The notes: generated by a model not told the origin, from the letters alone. 64,000 bases of DNA from Stomoxys calcitrans (GCF_963082655.1 NC_081553.1:49187228-49251227); one strand, 5' to 3'. Shown: positions 22,291-35,324, numbered from the stretch's first letter. Made by a program: numbers and translations.

Positions 22291-23640
22291 ATTTTACTTT
22301 ATTTCATTTGTGTAATGGGTTAATAGGCCAAATGATACAACACACCAACCATTGCACAATGCGTTTTGTCTCTTGGTAGAGGGAGAGTGAGAAGACCCAT
22401 CAGGTGGACGGTTCACAGGCCGTACGTTGATAAGGGTTGTGCTTATATCAAAGTTATTACAAAAATAATGAGGATATGAAGTGAATACGACAACCTAGTT
22501 GTAGTCTTTGTCTTTGGTAGTAGTGATGGACTTTTTCAACTCATACTTTTTAAGCACATTTCGGAAGTCATGTAAATGACATATATTCTGTTGTTGCTGA
22601 ACGTTAAGGTTCAAATCCCGGCCGGGTTCCAACGTATTTCATTAAGAAACTGCAGAGTTACTTTCCTTATATCGATGATATGTTTTATGACCAATTTTGT
22701 CTTAAGCCCCATGTTCATTACTTGACTTTGCTCACTTGCATTGCACACTCACTGCTAGGACATATGCCAAGATAAATCTCAAAATTATGAGTTTTATTTT
22801 TCCAAAGATTTATGCCATGATTATCATTACAACATTTGCATTGCAATGTCAACTTAATGAAAACCCATTGTTCATTGGATATTCTTGACAATTGTTAACT
22901 AATCCATTTATGTCCCATTGAACATACACAAAATCTTCTGTCCTAGTCGTCGTCGTCGTCGTCATCATCGTAAACCATTATCTCTGGTTTGTGTAATTTT
23001 GCCAAATCACACAAATGCTCAAATAATTCCTCTCAACAAATCACAGACAGAAGAAAGGACATCATATGAATTTTTGCAACGAATGTTGCATGCATTTTCT
23101 GTGTGTAGAAAATAAATTGAATTCTTTTATGAGCATATTTGAGGATAAATGAACAATGAAGGATATGAGCGAATGTGTATGAGTGCATAGGACTCATAAT
23201 AACAATTGAAATAATGGAGCCCACTAAACATCATTGCAGCAAGGATCATCCTGCAAACATTTTTAATCGCCAAACAATCTTTCACATAACCTCAAGCCAA
23301 ACTATCCACGATATTATAATCACAAAGGTCAACAATACACAATATAATATCATTCGCGAATCTTATAGATGAAGGGTAAGTTCAAGGATGAGATCATCTA
23401 AGAGTCGTAGACGATTCCCCAGTCGTCAGGAGTTGTGTCCTTAAGACGAATCTTCTGGAAGAATCTTCCGCGAATCTTTCACATGAGTTCCTAAAGAGTA
23501 AGTCAGAAGAGTCTTGGAAGATCTTAGAATTGCGCAAGAATCGTGTGGAAAGAAATGAGTGTTTTGGAAGATTTATAAAATACTCTTCTGGAAGAGTCGC
23601 CCATTACTCTCCTAGAAGATTGTTTTTTCCATCACGGGGA
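22291..23640. other. low-repeat sequence, no gene recognised
   Basis: Mostly unique-looking DNA. Short simple repeats occur (CGTCGTCGTCGTCATCATCG near 22947-22970). A perfect B-box-like GGTTCAAATCC near 22610 lacks a recognisable A box. From 23440 to 23630 there are recurrent GGAAGA/TCTTCT words (for example CTTCTGGAAGA at 23450 and 23584), a weak imperfect repeat. Confidence 0.4.
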
Positions 23641-23642
23641 CG

Positions 23643-23882
23643 AACATACTTTACTTGAATTGGCTATGACAGAACATCTGTTCCACTAGCCGTAGAACGT
23701 AGAAAAGCGTTCCAAGCGCCTCGATTTTCTGCGCTAATTTTATAATCTCTGACACCAAGTTTCGATGTGTCCCACCACTTGATTTCTCCATTGGACTTTT
23801 GGTCGTCCCGTCCCCGGTTTTGGTCGTCCCCCTTGTGTTTGCCTTCAAAAGACTTTTTTGCTGGAGACGAACGCTCTTTCAA
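23643..23882 (-). pseudogene. possible C-terminal tail of a non-LTR element
   Basis: The minus strand reads DTSKLGVRDYKISAENRGAW followed by NAFLRSTASGTD and a stop. The W-x-D-T-x2-L-G-V-R-D-Y-x2-A-x-N-R-x-A-W pattern resembles the tail of RTE-like or related non-LTR polymerases (a W..D...L......A.(D/N)R..W motif). It is short and isolated, so a host exon or chance match is not excluded. Confidence 0.3.
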
Positions 23883-23884
23883 AA

Positions 23885-24920
23885 TTATGAAAAAAGTTTG
23901 TAGGGTAGTTTCTCAATAATCACAATGCCGTCCTTGTTTATGTGCATGGCAGTGTGTGTGTGCAAGAGTGTGTGTGCAAGAGTGTGTGTGTGTGAATTTG
24001 TGTCTTTGGTTTTATGTATGCAGCTGACAATTTAACCTCATGACTGGCAAGATGTAAACCCCACTCTATTGGATTTTCCATTTTAGCTATAATTTGTAAT
24101 AAGAAATTTCTTCAAAGTCTATGTGCATCCTGTGACTACGTTGCACTGGTTTAGAGAGATCCAGGCTAACAAGATAGGATATAGGAGGGCAAGCAGCATG
24201 ACCAAGAACCATGGGGAAATCAAAAACGATGGACAACAAAATCAGAAATCAAATTCTATGAAATTTCATAATATAATAATTTTAATTTTGTATAAAAAAT
24301 AAATAGAAAAAATAAAAACTAAATCAAAATTAAAAAAAAAAAAAATAATATAAAAAAAAATTAAAAAAAAATTAAAAAGGGATAAAAAAAAGGGGAAAAA
24401 CATTAAAAATAAACTAAAAAAAATGTTAATTATTAATAACTAATAATTAAAAAAAAAATTTTAAAAAAATTAAATAAAAATTTAAAATAATTAAAACAAA
24501 AAAAAATACTTAAAACAAATATGTTAAAAAAGGACTTAAAGAAATTAAAAATAAATAAATAAAAAATTTTTAAAATAAACAAAAAATTAAAAAAAAAATT
24601 AAATAAAAATTAAGAAAAAAACAAATTTTAAAAAAATTAAAAAAAAAATAAATTTTTTTTTTTTAAATTAAAAAAACTAAGAGAAATGAAATACAGTCGA
24701 ACTTCTATATAATTTACTTCTCTATAACAAATAAAAAAAAAAAAATTCAGCCATTTTTACTAACTTTAATCTCTCTACAACGAGTTCAACATTAGTTGTG
24801 TAGTGATCGGACGACAGACAAAAATAACGCAAAATTTAAAAAAAGTGCCAAATTGCATCCAAAGTTGATAAAGGCTCTAAATAAGGAAGGAACATTGGCA
24901 AGATCACACTCAAATATTAA
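23885..24920. other. simple-repeat and A-rich sequence
   Basis: GT-rich microsatellite (23950-24000), then from about 24240 to 24680 very A-rich sequence of the AAAATTAAAAAAA type. No gene seen. Confidence 0.5.
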
Positions 24921-26870
24921 ACAAGTAAAAGCGTGCTAAGTTCGGACGGGCCGAATCTTATATACCCTCCACCATGGATCGCATTTGTCGTTTTCTTTTC
25001 CCGGCATCTCTTCTTAGGCAAAAAAAAAAAGGATAAAAGAAAAGATTTGCTCCGCTATTAGAACGATATCAAGATGGTCCGGTTCGCACCACAATATATT
25101 ATATGTTGGAGACCTGTGAAAAATTCAAATAAGAATTGCGCACTTCGGGGGCTCAAGAAGTAAAATAGAGAGACCGATTTATATGGGAACTGTATCAGGC
25201 TATAGACCAATTCAGACCATAATAAACACATATGTTGATGGTCTTGAGAGAATCCGTCGTACAAAATTTCAGGCAAATCGGATGATAATTGCGACCTCTA
25301 GAGGCTCAAGAAGTCAAGATCCCCGATCGGTTTATATGGTAGCCATATCAGGTTATGAACCGATTTGAACTATACTTGGCACAGTTGTTGGATATCATAA
25401 CAAAATACTTCGTTCAAAATTTCATTCAAATCGGATAAAAATTACGCCCTCTAGTGGTTCAAGAAGTCAAGATTCAAGATCGGTTTATATGACAGCTATA
25501 TCAGGTTATTGACCGATTTGAACCATACTTAGCACAGTTATTGTATATCATAACAAAATACTTCGATCACAATTTCATTCAAATTGGATTAGTATTGCGC
25601 CCTCTAGTGGCTCAAGAAGTCAAGACCCAAGATCGGTTTATATGGCAGCTATATCAGATTATGGACCGATTTGAACCATACTTGGCACAGTTTTTGGATA
25701 TCATAACAAAACACGTCACGCAAAATTTCATTCTAACCGGATAAGAATTGCGCCCTCTAGAGGCTCAAGAAGTCAAGACCCCAGATCAGTTTATATTGCA
25801 GCTATATCAGGTTATAGACCGATTTGAACCTAACTTAACGCAGTAATTGGAAGTCATAGTAAAACACGTCGTGCAAAATTTCATTCACATCGGATAAAAA
25901 TTGCGCCCTCTAGAGGCTAAAGAAGTCAAGACCCAAGATCGGTTTATATGACAGTTATATCAGATTATGGACCGACTTGAACCATACTTGGCACAGTTTT
26001 TGGATATCATAACAAAACACGTCACGCAAAATTTCATTCCAACCGGATAAGAATTGCGCCCTCTAGAGGCTCAAGAAGTCAAGATCCCAGATCGGTTTAT
26101 ATGGCAGCTATGTCAGGTTATGGACCGATTTGAACCATACTTGGTACAGTTGTTGAAAGTCATAGCGAAACACGTCGTGCAAAATTTCATTCCAATCGGG
26201 TAAGAATTGCGCCCCCTAGAGGCTCAAGAAGTCAAGACCCAAGATCGGTTTATATGGCAGCTATATCAGATTATGAACCGATTTGAACTATACTTGGCAC
26301 AGTTGTTGGATATCATAACAAAATACTTCGTTCAAAATTTCATTCAAATCGGATAAAAATTGCGCCCTCTAGAGGCTCAAGAAGTCAAGACCCCAGATCA
26401 GTTTATATGACAACTATATCAGATTATTGACCGATTTGAACCATACTTGGCACAGTTGTTGGATATCATAACAAAACACGTCGTGCAAAATTTCATTCTA
26501 ATCGGGTAAGAATTGCGCCCTCTAGAGGCTCAATAAGTCGAGACCCAAGATCGGTTTAAAAAGCAGCTATATCAGATCAAGGACCGATTTGAACCATGCT
26601 TGGCACAGTTGTTGGATATCATAACAAAACACGTCGTGCAAAATTTCATTCCAATCGGTTAAGAATTGCGCCCTCTAGAGGCTCAAGAAGTCAAGACCCA
26701 AGGCCGGTTTATATGGCAGCTATATCAAAACATGGACCTATACGGCCCATTTACAATCCCAACCGACCTACACTAATTGTATTTGTGCAAAATTTCAAGC
26801 GGCTAGCTTAACTCCTTAAAAAGTTAGCGTGTTTTCGACAGACAGACAGACGGATATGACTAAGGACAAA
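24921..26870 (+). mobile_element. DINE-like (Helentron-associated) element with ~10 internal 153-bp monomers
   Basis: 5' end ACAAGTAAAAGCGTGCTAAG then the imperfect hairpin TTCGGACGGGCCGAA and TTATATACCCTCCACCATGG. The interior holds about ten tandem monomers with GATCGGTTTATATGGCAGCT and TGCGCCCTCTAGAGGCTCAA; adjacent monomers measured at 153 bp (25631 to 25784). The 3' block has CAAAATTTCAAGCGGCTAGC and GACAGACAGACAGACGG, then stops without the usual end hairpin. No coding capacity. Short open frames are monomer artefacts. Confidence 0.8.
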
Positions 26871-26879
26871 TTTTTCCAG

Positions 26880-28180
26880 AAATTTTTAAAAACTTTTCTA
26901 TGAATGTTTATAAAACTTGAAAATTTTCCACAATATTTTTTGTTCCACACCATGTTACGATTGAAATTTGTATCGCATTCAGTTCATTGAGTTGGAAAAA
27001 CTCTTTTGGGTCCTTAAGAAACAGTTTGGTTTGATTTTATTCGTTTATTTCTTTAATTCGAATGGATAATCAAATGCCATATCTGCTCTGCTGTATATTT
27101 GTTATTTATAAATTCTTCAATGTCTGTGCTGGTGTCGTCACCTTTGCCACCTTGTGGGCTGTTTGTATTGGGGCAAATTCTTCATCTGGGTCCAGGGCAG
27201 AAGAAGTATTCACATATAAATACAAAAAATCATTAAAAATCTTCGGGCATGAGGAGAGAGAGAGAGACGAGCATCCTGTAGAATGTTGGCATATAGTTGA
27301 TAGTGGATGGTGTTGCCTGCATCTGGAGTTTTCAAAGATGAATTGTGGTCGGGTTGTCTGTTGGTTCTTCTAGAGCAGCTGGTGGTCTTCCTTCATTGAT
27401 AGTGGGTGGGTGATGTTGGTCTTTCGATTGCAGTATCAGCATAAATTCAAGCAATGAACCGAACAACCAATGATGATGATGATGATGATGATAGCGATGA
27501 TGACAAGACCGACACCAACACATCGTCTACAGCTGTTGTCCGTTGTCTGCTGTTGGTACTTTAGATCAGCTTTTCCTAGAGCTGTTGTCCTTGCTTGTAT
27601 GTCGTCCTCGTCATCATAACTTTATCCCTTTTTTTTTGGCTCATCTGAGGTTTGTAGACGTTTGTTGGCTTTTTCTTCTTCTTGCTAACGGCCATGTTGT
27701 TGTCATCCACATTTGCTTGAATGGCTGTATGACGTCCATTGGATTTATTCCATATTTTCCAAAGTGTCCTATGCTATCCTTTCTCGAGTGTTGATAGTTT
27801 TTCTCGGTGATGATAGTTTTTCGACTTGTTTTTTTTTTTGTTTTTGCCCTGGTCAACCAGATTAAAGTGTTTCAATCTTTGGCTGACCAGACAGAAATTC
27901 TTACTTTGTCGTGTTATCGTTTATTCTGTCTCTTTGGCTTTCCTGCTTTTTCATGCTGGGGACATTTTTTTGAAGATTCTCGTCTGACCGCACACACCAT
28001 CACCAGCAGACCGCCGTATTAGAAGAAGAACCGCACATAAACATTGATTGAATACTTGAAACTTTGAAATGTTTGCCACACGTCTACGACATTAAATACT
28101 CGTTTGTATACCATCAACATTGATGTTGCATACATACTCATGTGGAGAGTGTGTGCAAATGGAAGATGGTGAATATTAGG
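26880..28180. other. low-repeat sequence, no gene recognised
   Basis: Contains a 103-codon plus frame (27062-27373) and several shorter ones. Their composition (Cys, Trp and hydrophobic runs ending abruptly) and the lack of splice support argue against genes. A (GAT)n stretch lies at 27471-27495. Confidence 0.4.
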
Positions 28181-28184
28181 GTGT

Positions 28185-28912
28185 ATCGATAATTCAGAAT
28201 GAAGTTACACCATGGTAGGCATTTTGATAAAAATTGCTTCCTGGTGGGTCACATCGAGAGAACGCTATATATGGGAACCATACGGCCATAAATGGTTGAT
28301 ATGTTGGAGGTCATATTGGAAGTGCAGTCAGTCGGATAAGATTTGCTAATGAAGTAAAATCATAATGCAAAATTTTAGCTGTATCGGAAAAGCATCTAGA
28401 TCTAGAGTCGATTTACATGGGATCTAAATCAGGTTAAAGACCGATTCTGATAATTTTTAGTGAAGATTTTCCAGGTCATCGAGTAAATCATGGTGCAACA
28501 TTTTAGCCAAATCGAATAAAAATTTCGTTCTCCAGAGGCTCTAGAATTCAAATCGGGAGATCGTTTTATGTGGAGCTGTTTCAGGCAATCGGCTGCAGCA
28601 TTATAGTCCGAAGATCGATTTATGGGGGGCTATATCAGGATATATACCGATTCCGATTTTTTTACACCCAACACCGAACGATGGGGATATATTCGATTTT
28701 TCACTCCATTTGCAACACATCGAAATAATCATTTCTATCACCCTATAAAGAGTATATCTTCTTGAACGTCGTAAAAATCTAAGACAATCTAGCTGTCTGT
28801 CTGTTGAAATCACGCTACAGTCTGTAAGAAAAGAGATATTAAACTGAAACTTGGCACAGATTTGTTTTCCATTCCATGTCCATAGGCGGGCTATGTTCAA
28901 ATATGGGTGCTT
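28185..28912. mobile_element. degenerate DINE-like fragments in two orientations
   Basis: 28185-28660 holds diverged plus-orientation monomers (for example CGATTTACATGGGATCTAAA). 28660-28912 holds a reverse-orientation end: TTTTTACACCCAACACCGAA, TTGCAACACATCGAAATAAT, CTGTCTGTCTGTTGAAATCA. The second piece is cut by mariner sequence at about 28913. Confidence 0.6.
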
Positions 28913-29575
28913 TGTTTCAAACATCTTCAGTTTGTTCTATAATTTAATAACGCTTGCAAATTATTAAATTTTATTATCAAAATGCATGCTCTGTTAACAA
29001 AGTTCATCGCGCGCTTCTGCCATGTTAACGACGAAGCTCATTTTTGGATCAATGGGTACGTTAATAAGCAGAATTTTTAGATTTTGGAGTGAAGATCAGC
29101 CAGATTCATTGCAAGAGCTTCCAATGCATCCAGAAAAAAAATCACAGTTTGGTGCGGTTAATGGGCTGGTGGCATCATTGGACCGTACTTCTTCGAAGAT
29201 GATGCGAATCGTAACGTAACTTTGAATGATGAGCGCTACCGTGAGATGATATCCAACCTTTAATTCGCCCAAAATACAATGGCTTGACTTGTATGGCATG
29301 TAGTTTCAAGGAGACGGAGCCACACAGCACGCCTAACAAGTGACTTATTGAGAGGCGTGTTCGGTGAATTTATTATTTCACATTCGGGACCAGTCAATTG
29401 GCCGCCTAGAACGCCCATGTCTATACAGACAAGCCCGCTGCAATTGACGCATTGTACGATAACACTGAAGCATTTGTTCGTGAGATACCGGCCAAAATGT
29501 TGGAAAGAGTAAGCCAAAATTGGACTAAGCGGATGGATTATTTAAGGTGCAATCACGTTCTGCAAGCGTCTTAAG
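28913..29575 (+). mobile_element. mariner-like element, internally deleted copy, truncated at both ends
   Basis: Starts within the 5' region (CAAACATCTTCAGTTTGTTC), reads ACGCTTGCAAATTATT and GTTCATCGCGCGCTTCTGCC, then jumps directly to the first catalytic region (ACGACGAAGCTCATTTTTGG at 29029), skipping the helix-turn-helix part retained in the copy at 12587. It continues through degenerate C-terminal sequence to about 29560. Another DINE-like 5' end begins at the right border. Confidence 0.75.
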
Positions 29576-29590
29576 TTCAATCGTGCCGAA

Positions 29591-29635
<45 letters not shown>

Positions 29636-30140
29636 ACTGACGCTTCGCTTGCTGAAGCGACTTCCGGCAGATATTTTTCCAGTCATTTATGACAGAAATT
29701 CAAGACAAATGTCAATAAAAACTTCTCCTTCTTCCCGCCTCCGATCCTACGCAATACACTGCATAAGGGGACATCCACTGCTTGTTGGCTGATTAAAAAA
29801 AAAAAAACTGTCGTAAATTTCGGCAAACTCGGATAATAAATGTGGCTTTTAGGCCCAACACCTTAAATTGGCAGATCGGTCTATATGGGGGCTATATCAA
29901 GATATAGTCCGATATAGCCCACCTTTCAACTTAACCTGCCTATGGACAAAAAAAAAAAAAAAAGAATTGGTGGAAAGTTTCAGCTCAGTATCTTTAGTTT
30001 TAAAGACTGTTGTGTGACAATGGCTAGACCGTCTCAGATATTTACGACGATCAAGAATATATATATTTTATAGGGTCGGAATTGGATATTTCGATGTGTG
30101 ATAAAATATACACCCATCCTTCGGTGGTGGCTATAAAAAA
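29558..30140 (+). mobile_element. DINE-like element interrupted by a poly(T)-headed insertion
   Basis: TGCAAGCGTCTTAAGTTCAA and GTGCCGAAC are the 5' end. The hairpin is interrupted by about 41 T residues (29592-29632) and about 180 bp of other sequence ending in an A run near 29796-29807. One monomer then follows (CAGATCGGTCTATATGGGGG), and finally the 3' block with TATAGGGTCGGAATTGG and ACACCCATCCTTCGGTGG. The inserted piece reads CGAAGCGTCAGTGC-poly(A) on the minus strand and is probably a small retroposed fragment. Confidence 0.6.
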
Positions 30141-30189
30141 ATGGAAAACCTCTTAACGCAAAGCCTATATCCCTCCATTCGAGATTCTA

Positions 30190-31028
30190 TTTTTTATATC
30201 CACCACCATAGGATGGGGGTGTACTAATCTAGTCAATCCGTTTGTAACACCTCGAAATATTGATATAAACTATTTATATTCTGGATCGCCTCTACATTCT
30301 GAGTCTATCTAACCATGTCCGTCCATCCGTTTGTCGGAATCACGATAGCGGTCGAACGCCTAAGGCTATCTGCTTGAAATTTTGCACAGATACTATTGTA
30401 CGTCGTTGGGGATTGCAAATGGCCCATTTCGGTTCAGATTTGGATATAGCCCCCATATAAACCGATGCCCTGATTTGACTGCTTGATCCTTAGGAGCCGC
30501 AATTTTCATCCGATAATGTTTAAATTTGGAACAAAAACTTGAGTTATGACTTCCAATACCCAATCCGAAGTATGATCCGAATCGGTCTACAAACAGATAT
30601 AGCCCCCATGTAAACTGACTATAAATTGACTTCTTGAACCCTTAGAAGCCTAAATTTTCATCCGATTTGGCTGAAATTTGGAACAAAAACTTGTGCTATG
30701 TCTTTCACCAACTATGCCAAGTATGATCCGAATTGGTCCGTAAACAGATATAGCCCCCATCCAAACGAATCTCCGGATTTGAGTTCTTGATCCTTAGAAT
30801 TCCCAATTTTCATCCGATTTAGCTGAAATTTGGAACAAGGCCCTTTCTTATGACTTCCAACATCAGAGCCAAGTTTTATCCAAATCGAAACCGATATCCC
30901 GCTATGACTTCTTGAGGCGAAAATAATTCAAACACAAACTCAGCTAATAAGGTTACCTTTTTTAGCGGAATCCATGGTGGTCGGTACCCATTGTTCGGTC
31001 CGGCCGAACTTAGCACTCTTTCATTTGT
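30190..31028 (-). mobile_element. DINE-like element, near complete short form
   Basis: From TATATCCACCACCATAGGAT through CATGTCCGTCCATCCGTTTG, TTGAAATTTTGCACAGATAC and three to four diverged monomers, to GGTCCGGCCGAACTTAGCAC at the right border. Both ends are recognisable. It is directly followed by another element of the same orientation. Confidence 0.75.
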
Positions 31029-32730
31029 TATATCCACCACCGAAGGATGGGGGTATATTCATTTTGTCATTCCGTTTGCAACACATCGAAATATCCATTT
31101 CCGACCCTATAAAGTATATATATTCTTGATCAGCGTAAAAATCTAAGACGATCTAGACATGTCCGTCCGTCTGTCTGTTGAAATCACTCTACAGTCTTTA
31201 AAAATAGAGATATTGAGCTGAAACTTTGCACAGAGTCTTTTTTTGTCCATAAGCAGGTTAAATTCGAAGATGGGCTATATCGGACTATATCGTGATATAG
31301 CCCCCATATAGACCGATCCGCCGATTTAGGGTCTTAGGCCCATAAAAGCCACATTTATTATCCGATTTTTCTGAAATTCGGGACAGTGAGTTGTGTTAGG
31401 CCCTTCGACATCCTTCGTTAATTTGGCCCAGATCGGTTTAGATTTGGATATAGCTGCCATATAGACCGATCCTCCGATTTAGGGTCTTAGGCCCATAAAA
31501 GCCACATTTATTACCCGATTTTGCTGAAATTTGGGACAGTGAGTTGTGTAAGGCCCTTCGACATCCTTCGTTAATTTGGCCCAGATCGGTTCAGATTTGG
31601 ATATAGCTGCCATATAGACCAATCCTCCGATTTAGGGTCTTAGGCCCATAAAAGCCACATATATTATCCGATTTCGCTGAAATTTGGGACAGTGAGTTGT
31701 GTTAGGTCCTTCGACATTCTCCGTCAATATGGCTCAGATCGGTTCAGATTTGGATATAGCTGCCATATAGACCGATTCTCCAATTCAGGGTCTTAGGCCC
31801 ATAAAAGCCACATTTATTATCCGATTTTGCTGAAATTTGGGACAGTAAGTTGCGTTGAGCCCTTCGACATCCTTCGTTAATTTGGCCCAGATCGTTCCAA
31901 ATTTGGATATAGCTGCCATATAGACCGATCCTCCGATTAATGGTCTTAGGCCCATAAAAGCCACATTTATTATCCGATTTCGCTGAAATTTGGGACAGTG
32001 AGTTGTGTAAGACCCTTCGACATCCTTCGTTAATTTGGCCCAGATCGGTTCAGATTTGGATATAGCTGCCATATAGACCGATTCTCCAATTCAGGGTCTT
32101 AGGCCCATAAAAGCCACATTTATTATCCGATTTTGCTGAAATTTGGGACAGTGAGTTGCGTTGAGCCCTTCGACATCCTTCGTTAATTTGGCCCAGATCG
32201 TTCCAAATTTGGATATAGCTGCCATATAGACCGATCCTCCGATTTATGGTCTTAGGCCCATAAAAGCCACATTTATTATCCGATTTTGCTGAAATTTGGG
32301 ACAGTGATTTGCCTTAGGCCCTTCGACATCTTTCTTCTATTTGGCCCTGATCAGTTCAGATTTGGATATAGCTGCCATATAGACCGATCTCTCGATTTAA
32401 GGTTTTGGGCCCATAAAAAGCGCATTTATTGTCCGATGTCGCCGAAATTTGGGACAATGACTTGTGTTGGGCCCTTCGATATTTGTCTTCAATTTGGCTC
32501 AGATCGGTCCAGATTAGGATATAGCTGCCATAAAGACCGATCTCTCGGTTGAACAATGACTTGTACTTATAAGCATTTGGTCTAAATCGGATGATATCTA
32601 TAGAGCTGCTATGGGGCATAAGGCATGCATTTTTCACTGGATTTTGACGAAATGTGGTTCACATATATACCCAAGGTGGTGGGTAGCCAAAGTTCGGCCC
32701 GGCCGAACTTAACGCCTTTTTACTTGTTTT
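31029..32730 (-). mobile_element. DINE-like element, complete, eight 153-bp monomers
   Basis: The left end TATATCCACCACCGAAGGAT is followed by CCGTCCGTCTGTCTGTTGAA. Monomers have the marker GATTTGGATATAGCTGCCAT at 31441, 31594 and 31747, exact spacing 153 bp, and continue to about 32530. The right end has the near-perfect hairpin AAGTTCGGCCCGGCCGAACTT (10-bp arms, one-base loop) and ACTTTTTACTTGTTT-like flank. It is one of the clearest complete elements in the window. No protein coding. Confidence 0.85.
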
Positions 32731-32734
32731 TACC

Positions 32735-33325
32735 TCATATGTCCCCTAATAACATGAAAAAAATGTTTTCCATCAAACAGTATTTGTAGCCTCCACAGAA
32801 AATTTACTTTAAAATGCCAATTTTGAAATCATCTTTACCCAAAAGGGGTATTTTGGGGATTTTTGTGAAAAAAATAGGGCAGATTTTCCTTGAAGTTAAT
32901 TCGCGAAAATACGAGTTCGTAAAGCAAAACAATGTGCATTTTAAAGATTTTTATTTTGTCGGAGCGGATTTTGAGCTTGGAAACCGCTCCGCTCCGTGTT
33001 ATAAAATTTCGCTGCAGCTCCGCTCCGACCCGAATCCCTGACTCTAACCATAAAATTTTAATTTATTATCTCTATCCATTCTCATATGGCATATTTTTAT
33101 AGTTTTTCTCGATTCTATCCCACTGCGATCGTCGACAGATATTGAGGTTTTTAAAGTGTCAGTGAGTGTCGTTTGTGGGACAAGAAACATCACTGCTTCT
33201 CAAATCCACACTTGTCATTCCCCACCCCACTCAGAAATGGTCAACAAATCCCGCCAGAGTGTCAAATGTATCTAATTTACCAACTGTCTTAAACCTCCAA
33301 AGACTATGTCCTATGTTCAAATGAA
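32735..33325. other. unassigned sequence
   Basis: No gene recognised. A GGAGCGG-rich stretch (32960-33030) contains several CCGCTCCGCTCC-like words. A 75-codon plus frame over it has no family resemblance. Confidence 0.35.
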
Positions 33326-33329
33326 AAAA

Positions 33330-33600
33330 ATCTTTATGCTAAATTTAACCCAAATCGGAGGATAATTGCGCTCTCTAGAGGTTGAAGAAGTCAATTTGTA
33401 AGATGGGTTTATGACAGAGTTATGCTTGCACGAGGGTCGTGGATTCGATTCTCAGCTGCGGCCTGGTCTGTCCCTATTGTGGTATCACAATGGACTAAAA
33501 TACCTCGGTATAAAACATTTTCAAGCGATTAGCTTTACTCCTTCGAAAGTTAGCGTGGATGGACAGGCGGACGATTGAACGAACAGGGGGCCATTTCAAG
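33330..33600 (+). mobile_element. DINE-like remnant with small insertion
   Basis: AACCCAAATCGGAGGATAAT and CTCTAGAGGTTGAAGAAGTC mark one monomer. TTTCAAGCGATTAGCTTTAC and GAAAGTTAGCGTGGATGGAC mark the 3' block. Between them (about 33420-33510) lies unrelated sequence with a B-box-like GGATTCGATTCTC, possibly another tRNA-derived fragment. Confidence 0.5.
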
Positions 33601-35320
33601 GCATCTTCACTATGGTTTCCGAAAAAAACAAACAAATCTTATTTTTCTACCTTTTCACAAAACCCTTAGTCTTTCTTGTATTTCATTTTTTTTATGTACT
33701 CCACATCCTTATTTAACATGATTTTGCCTATAATTACATTTTAATTGCAAAATTGTTTTAATTATACAATCCTCTTATCTTAAAAAAAAAATTATTTTTT
33801 GATAATTGAATTTTAATCCCACCTCCTTTAAACACCTTGCTGTGCAAACCACCATAAGAAAAATCCATTTTCTAATCAGCTTTGGCTTGAGAAAGCAATT
33901 TATTCGCATACTCACTCTGCCTCTCTCACACTCTCTCTCTCTCTCAAAATGTGATTTGAATATGCAAATCTTTTTGCGAATAAATGTCTTCTAAATATGC
34001 TTTATATTCAATTTAAGAATTCAATTTAATCGGATTGTAATTCGATGGGATTTGTGTTTGAGGAAATTCCGTTTTTCTTTCTTTGGTCGAGCAAGCTTAG
34101 GAATTCTATTTTCTAGAAACAGCATAGAATTCCCTCTATCGAGAACTGACCAAGCAAATCGGTGATTTAGTCGATTCCTTGGAATTGTTTACAAATTTAC
34201 ACTACCAGAGCAAAAATGTCAAAAGATGTTACGTTACTCTACTTTTGGTATTTTATGCTGTTCTCTGCTGTTCTATTTGACGTTTTTTCTTTTACTTTGG
34301 CCATAAGAAGATTTATACGGGTTTTATCTCCTGTCAGAATAACTTCATAAAGGAAAGCGCTACACAAACAAAAATCTCATCATGGTGTTGTTGTTGTTGT
34401 TGTTATGGTGATGGTGATGTTGGCGATGCTGATGATAATGTTAATGATAACGATGATGATGATGTTATTGACACTTAGCAGAGTTGCCACTAAATAAGAA
34501 TGAAGAAGGGATGTGCCAATTTTTATTTTGCTAGAATGGTTTTTAATAGGATATGTAAAGTGGAATCCTTAGAGAAAATGTTTCTTATTTACTTTTTGTA
34601 AACAAAATTTGTCGAAATTGGATTTTTATGGAAAATTACATTGAAAGTTTTACTTTTACTTATAAGAAAATTTTTACAAATTTGAGTTTACAATTCGAGA
34701 CTCATTATTGGGGCCACATTATTTCAACAAAACGATTTCGATATTCCATAAGGTGAAATACTTGAGAGTTTTCCGGGAAGTGAAAGATTAAGTAACTTAC
34801 CGACATAGCTTACAGATGCTAGACACTTTGTAGAAGGCTAGAAAAGCTTAGAAGGCTTAAAATGGCTACACGCAAAAAAAAAAATTGAGACATTTTCACA
34901 AGAACTAAAATAATTTTTTTACAAAGTTTTTCTTTTATTGGAACTATGTTACGTTTCGCATGAACATATCAAACGTTTGCCATAAAAGTAGTATTATTGA
35001 ATGGAACTAACTTTGTTTATTGTAAACCTTTAAGCAAAATCGCAAACGGTAAAAAAATCTTTCTTTTATTGAAAACCCAAAAATTTTTTAACAGCAAAAG
35101 TGTTTTGATAGCCGTAAACGATTTTTCGTTTACCGAACCATTAATTATTCTCTTGTTGCTCTCCTACTACATAGAGAGAGGGAGAGGGTGAGTATTTAAG
35201 CGTATAGACCAGAGATGGATAAGAGATGGATAATGGACAATTTTCAAAGTTTCGCCATAGATACGTCCAATGCCAAAAATCATTAGAGTAAAATTCGACA
35301 CGGATATTAAGTGGTATAAA
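33600..35320. other. low-repeat sequence, no gene recognised
   Basis: Holds CT-rich microsatellite (33915-33945), GTT/GAT simple repeats (34385-34470) and AT-rich stretches. Frames up to 64 codons have no recognisable content. Confidence 0.4.
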
Positions 35321-35324
35321 AAGT

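Noticed and set aside
22600..22630. tRNA-like B box GGTTCAAATCC
   Set aside because: No A box or stems upstream. An isolated match in low-repeat DNA.
24921..26870. Regularly spaced repeats as a CRISPR array
   Set aside because: Units are contiguous 153-bp monomers without unique spacers, in a eukaryotic TE with defined ends.
27062..27373. 103-codon plus-strand ORF
   Set aside because: No recognisable domain, odd composition and no splice or regulatory support. Likely chance.
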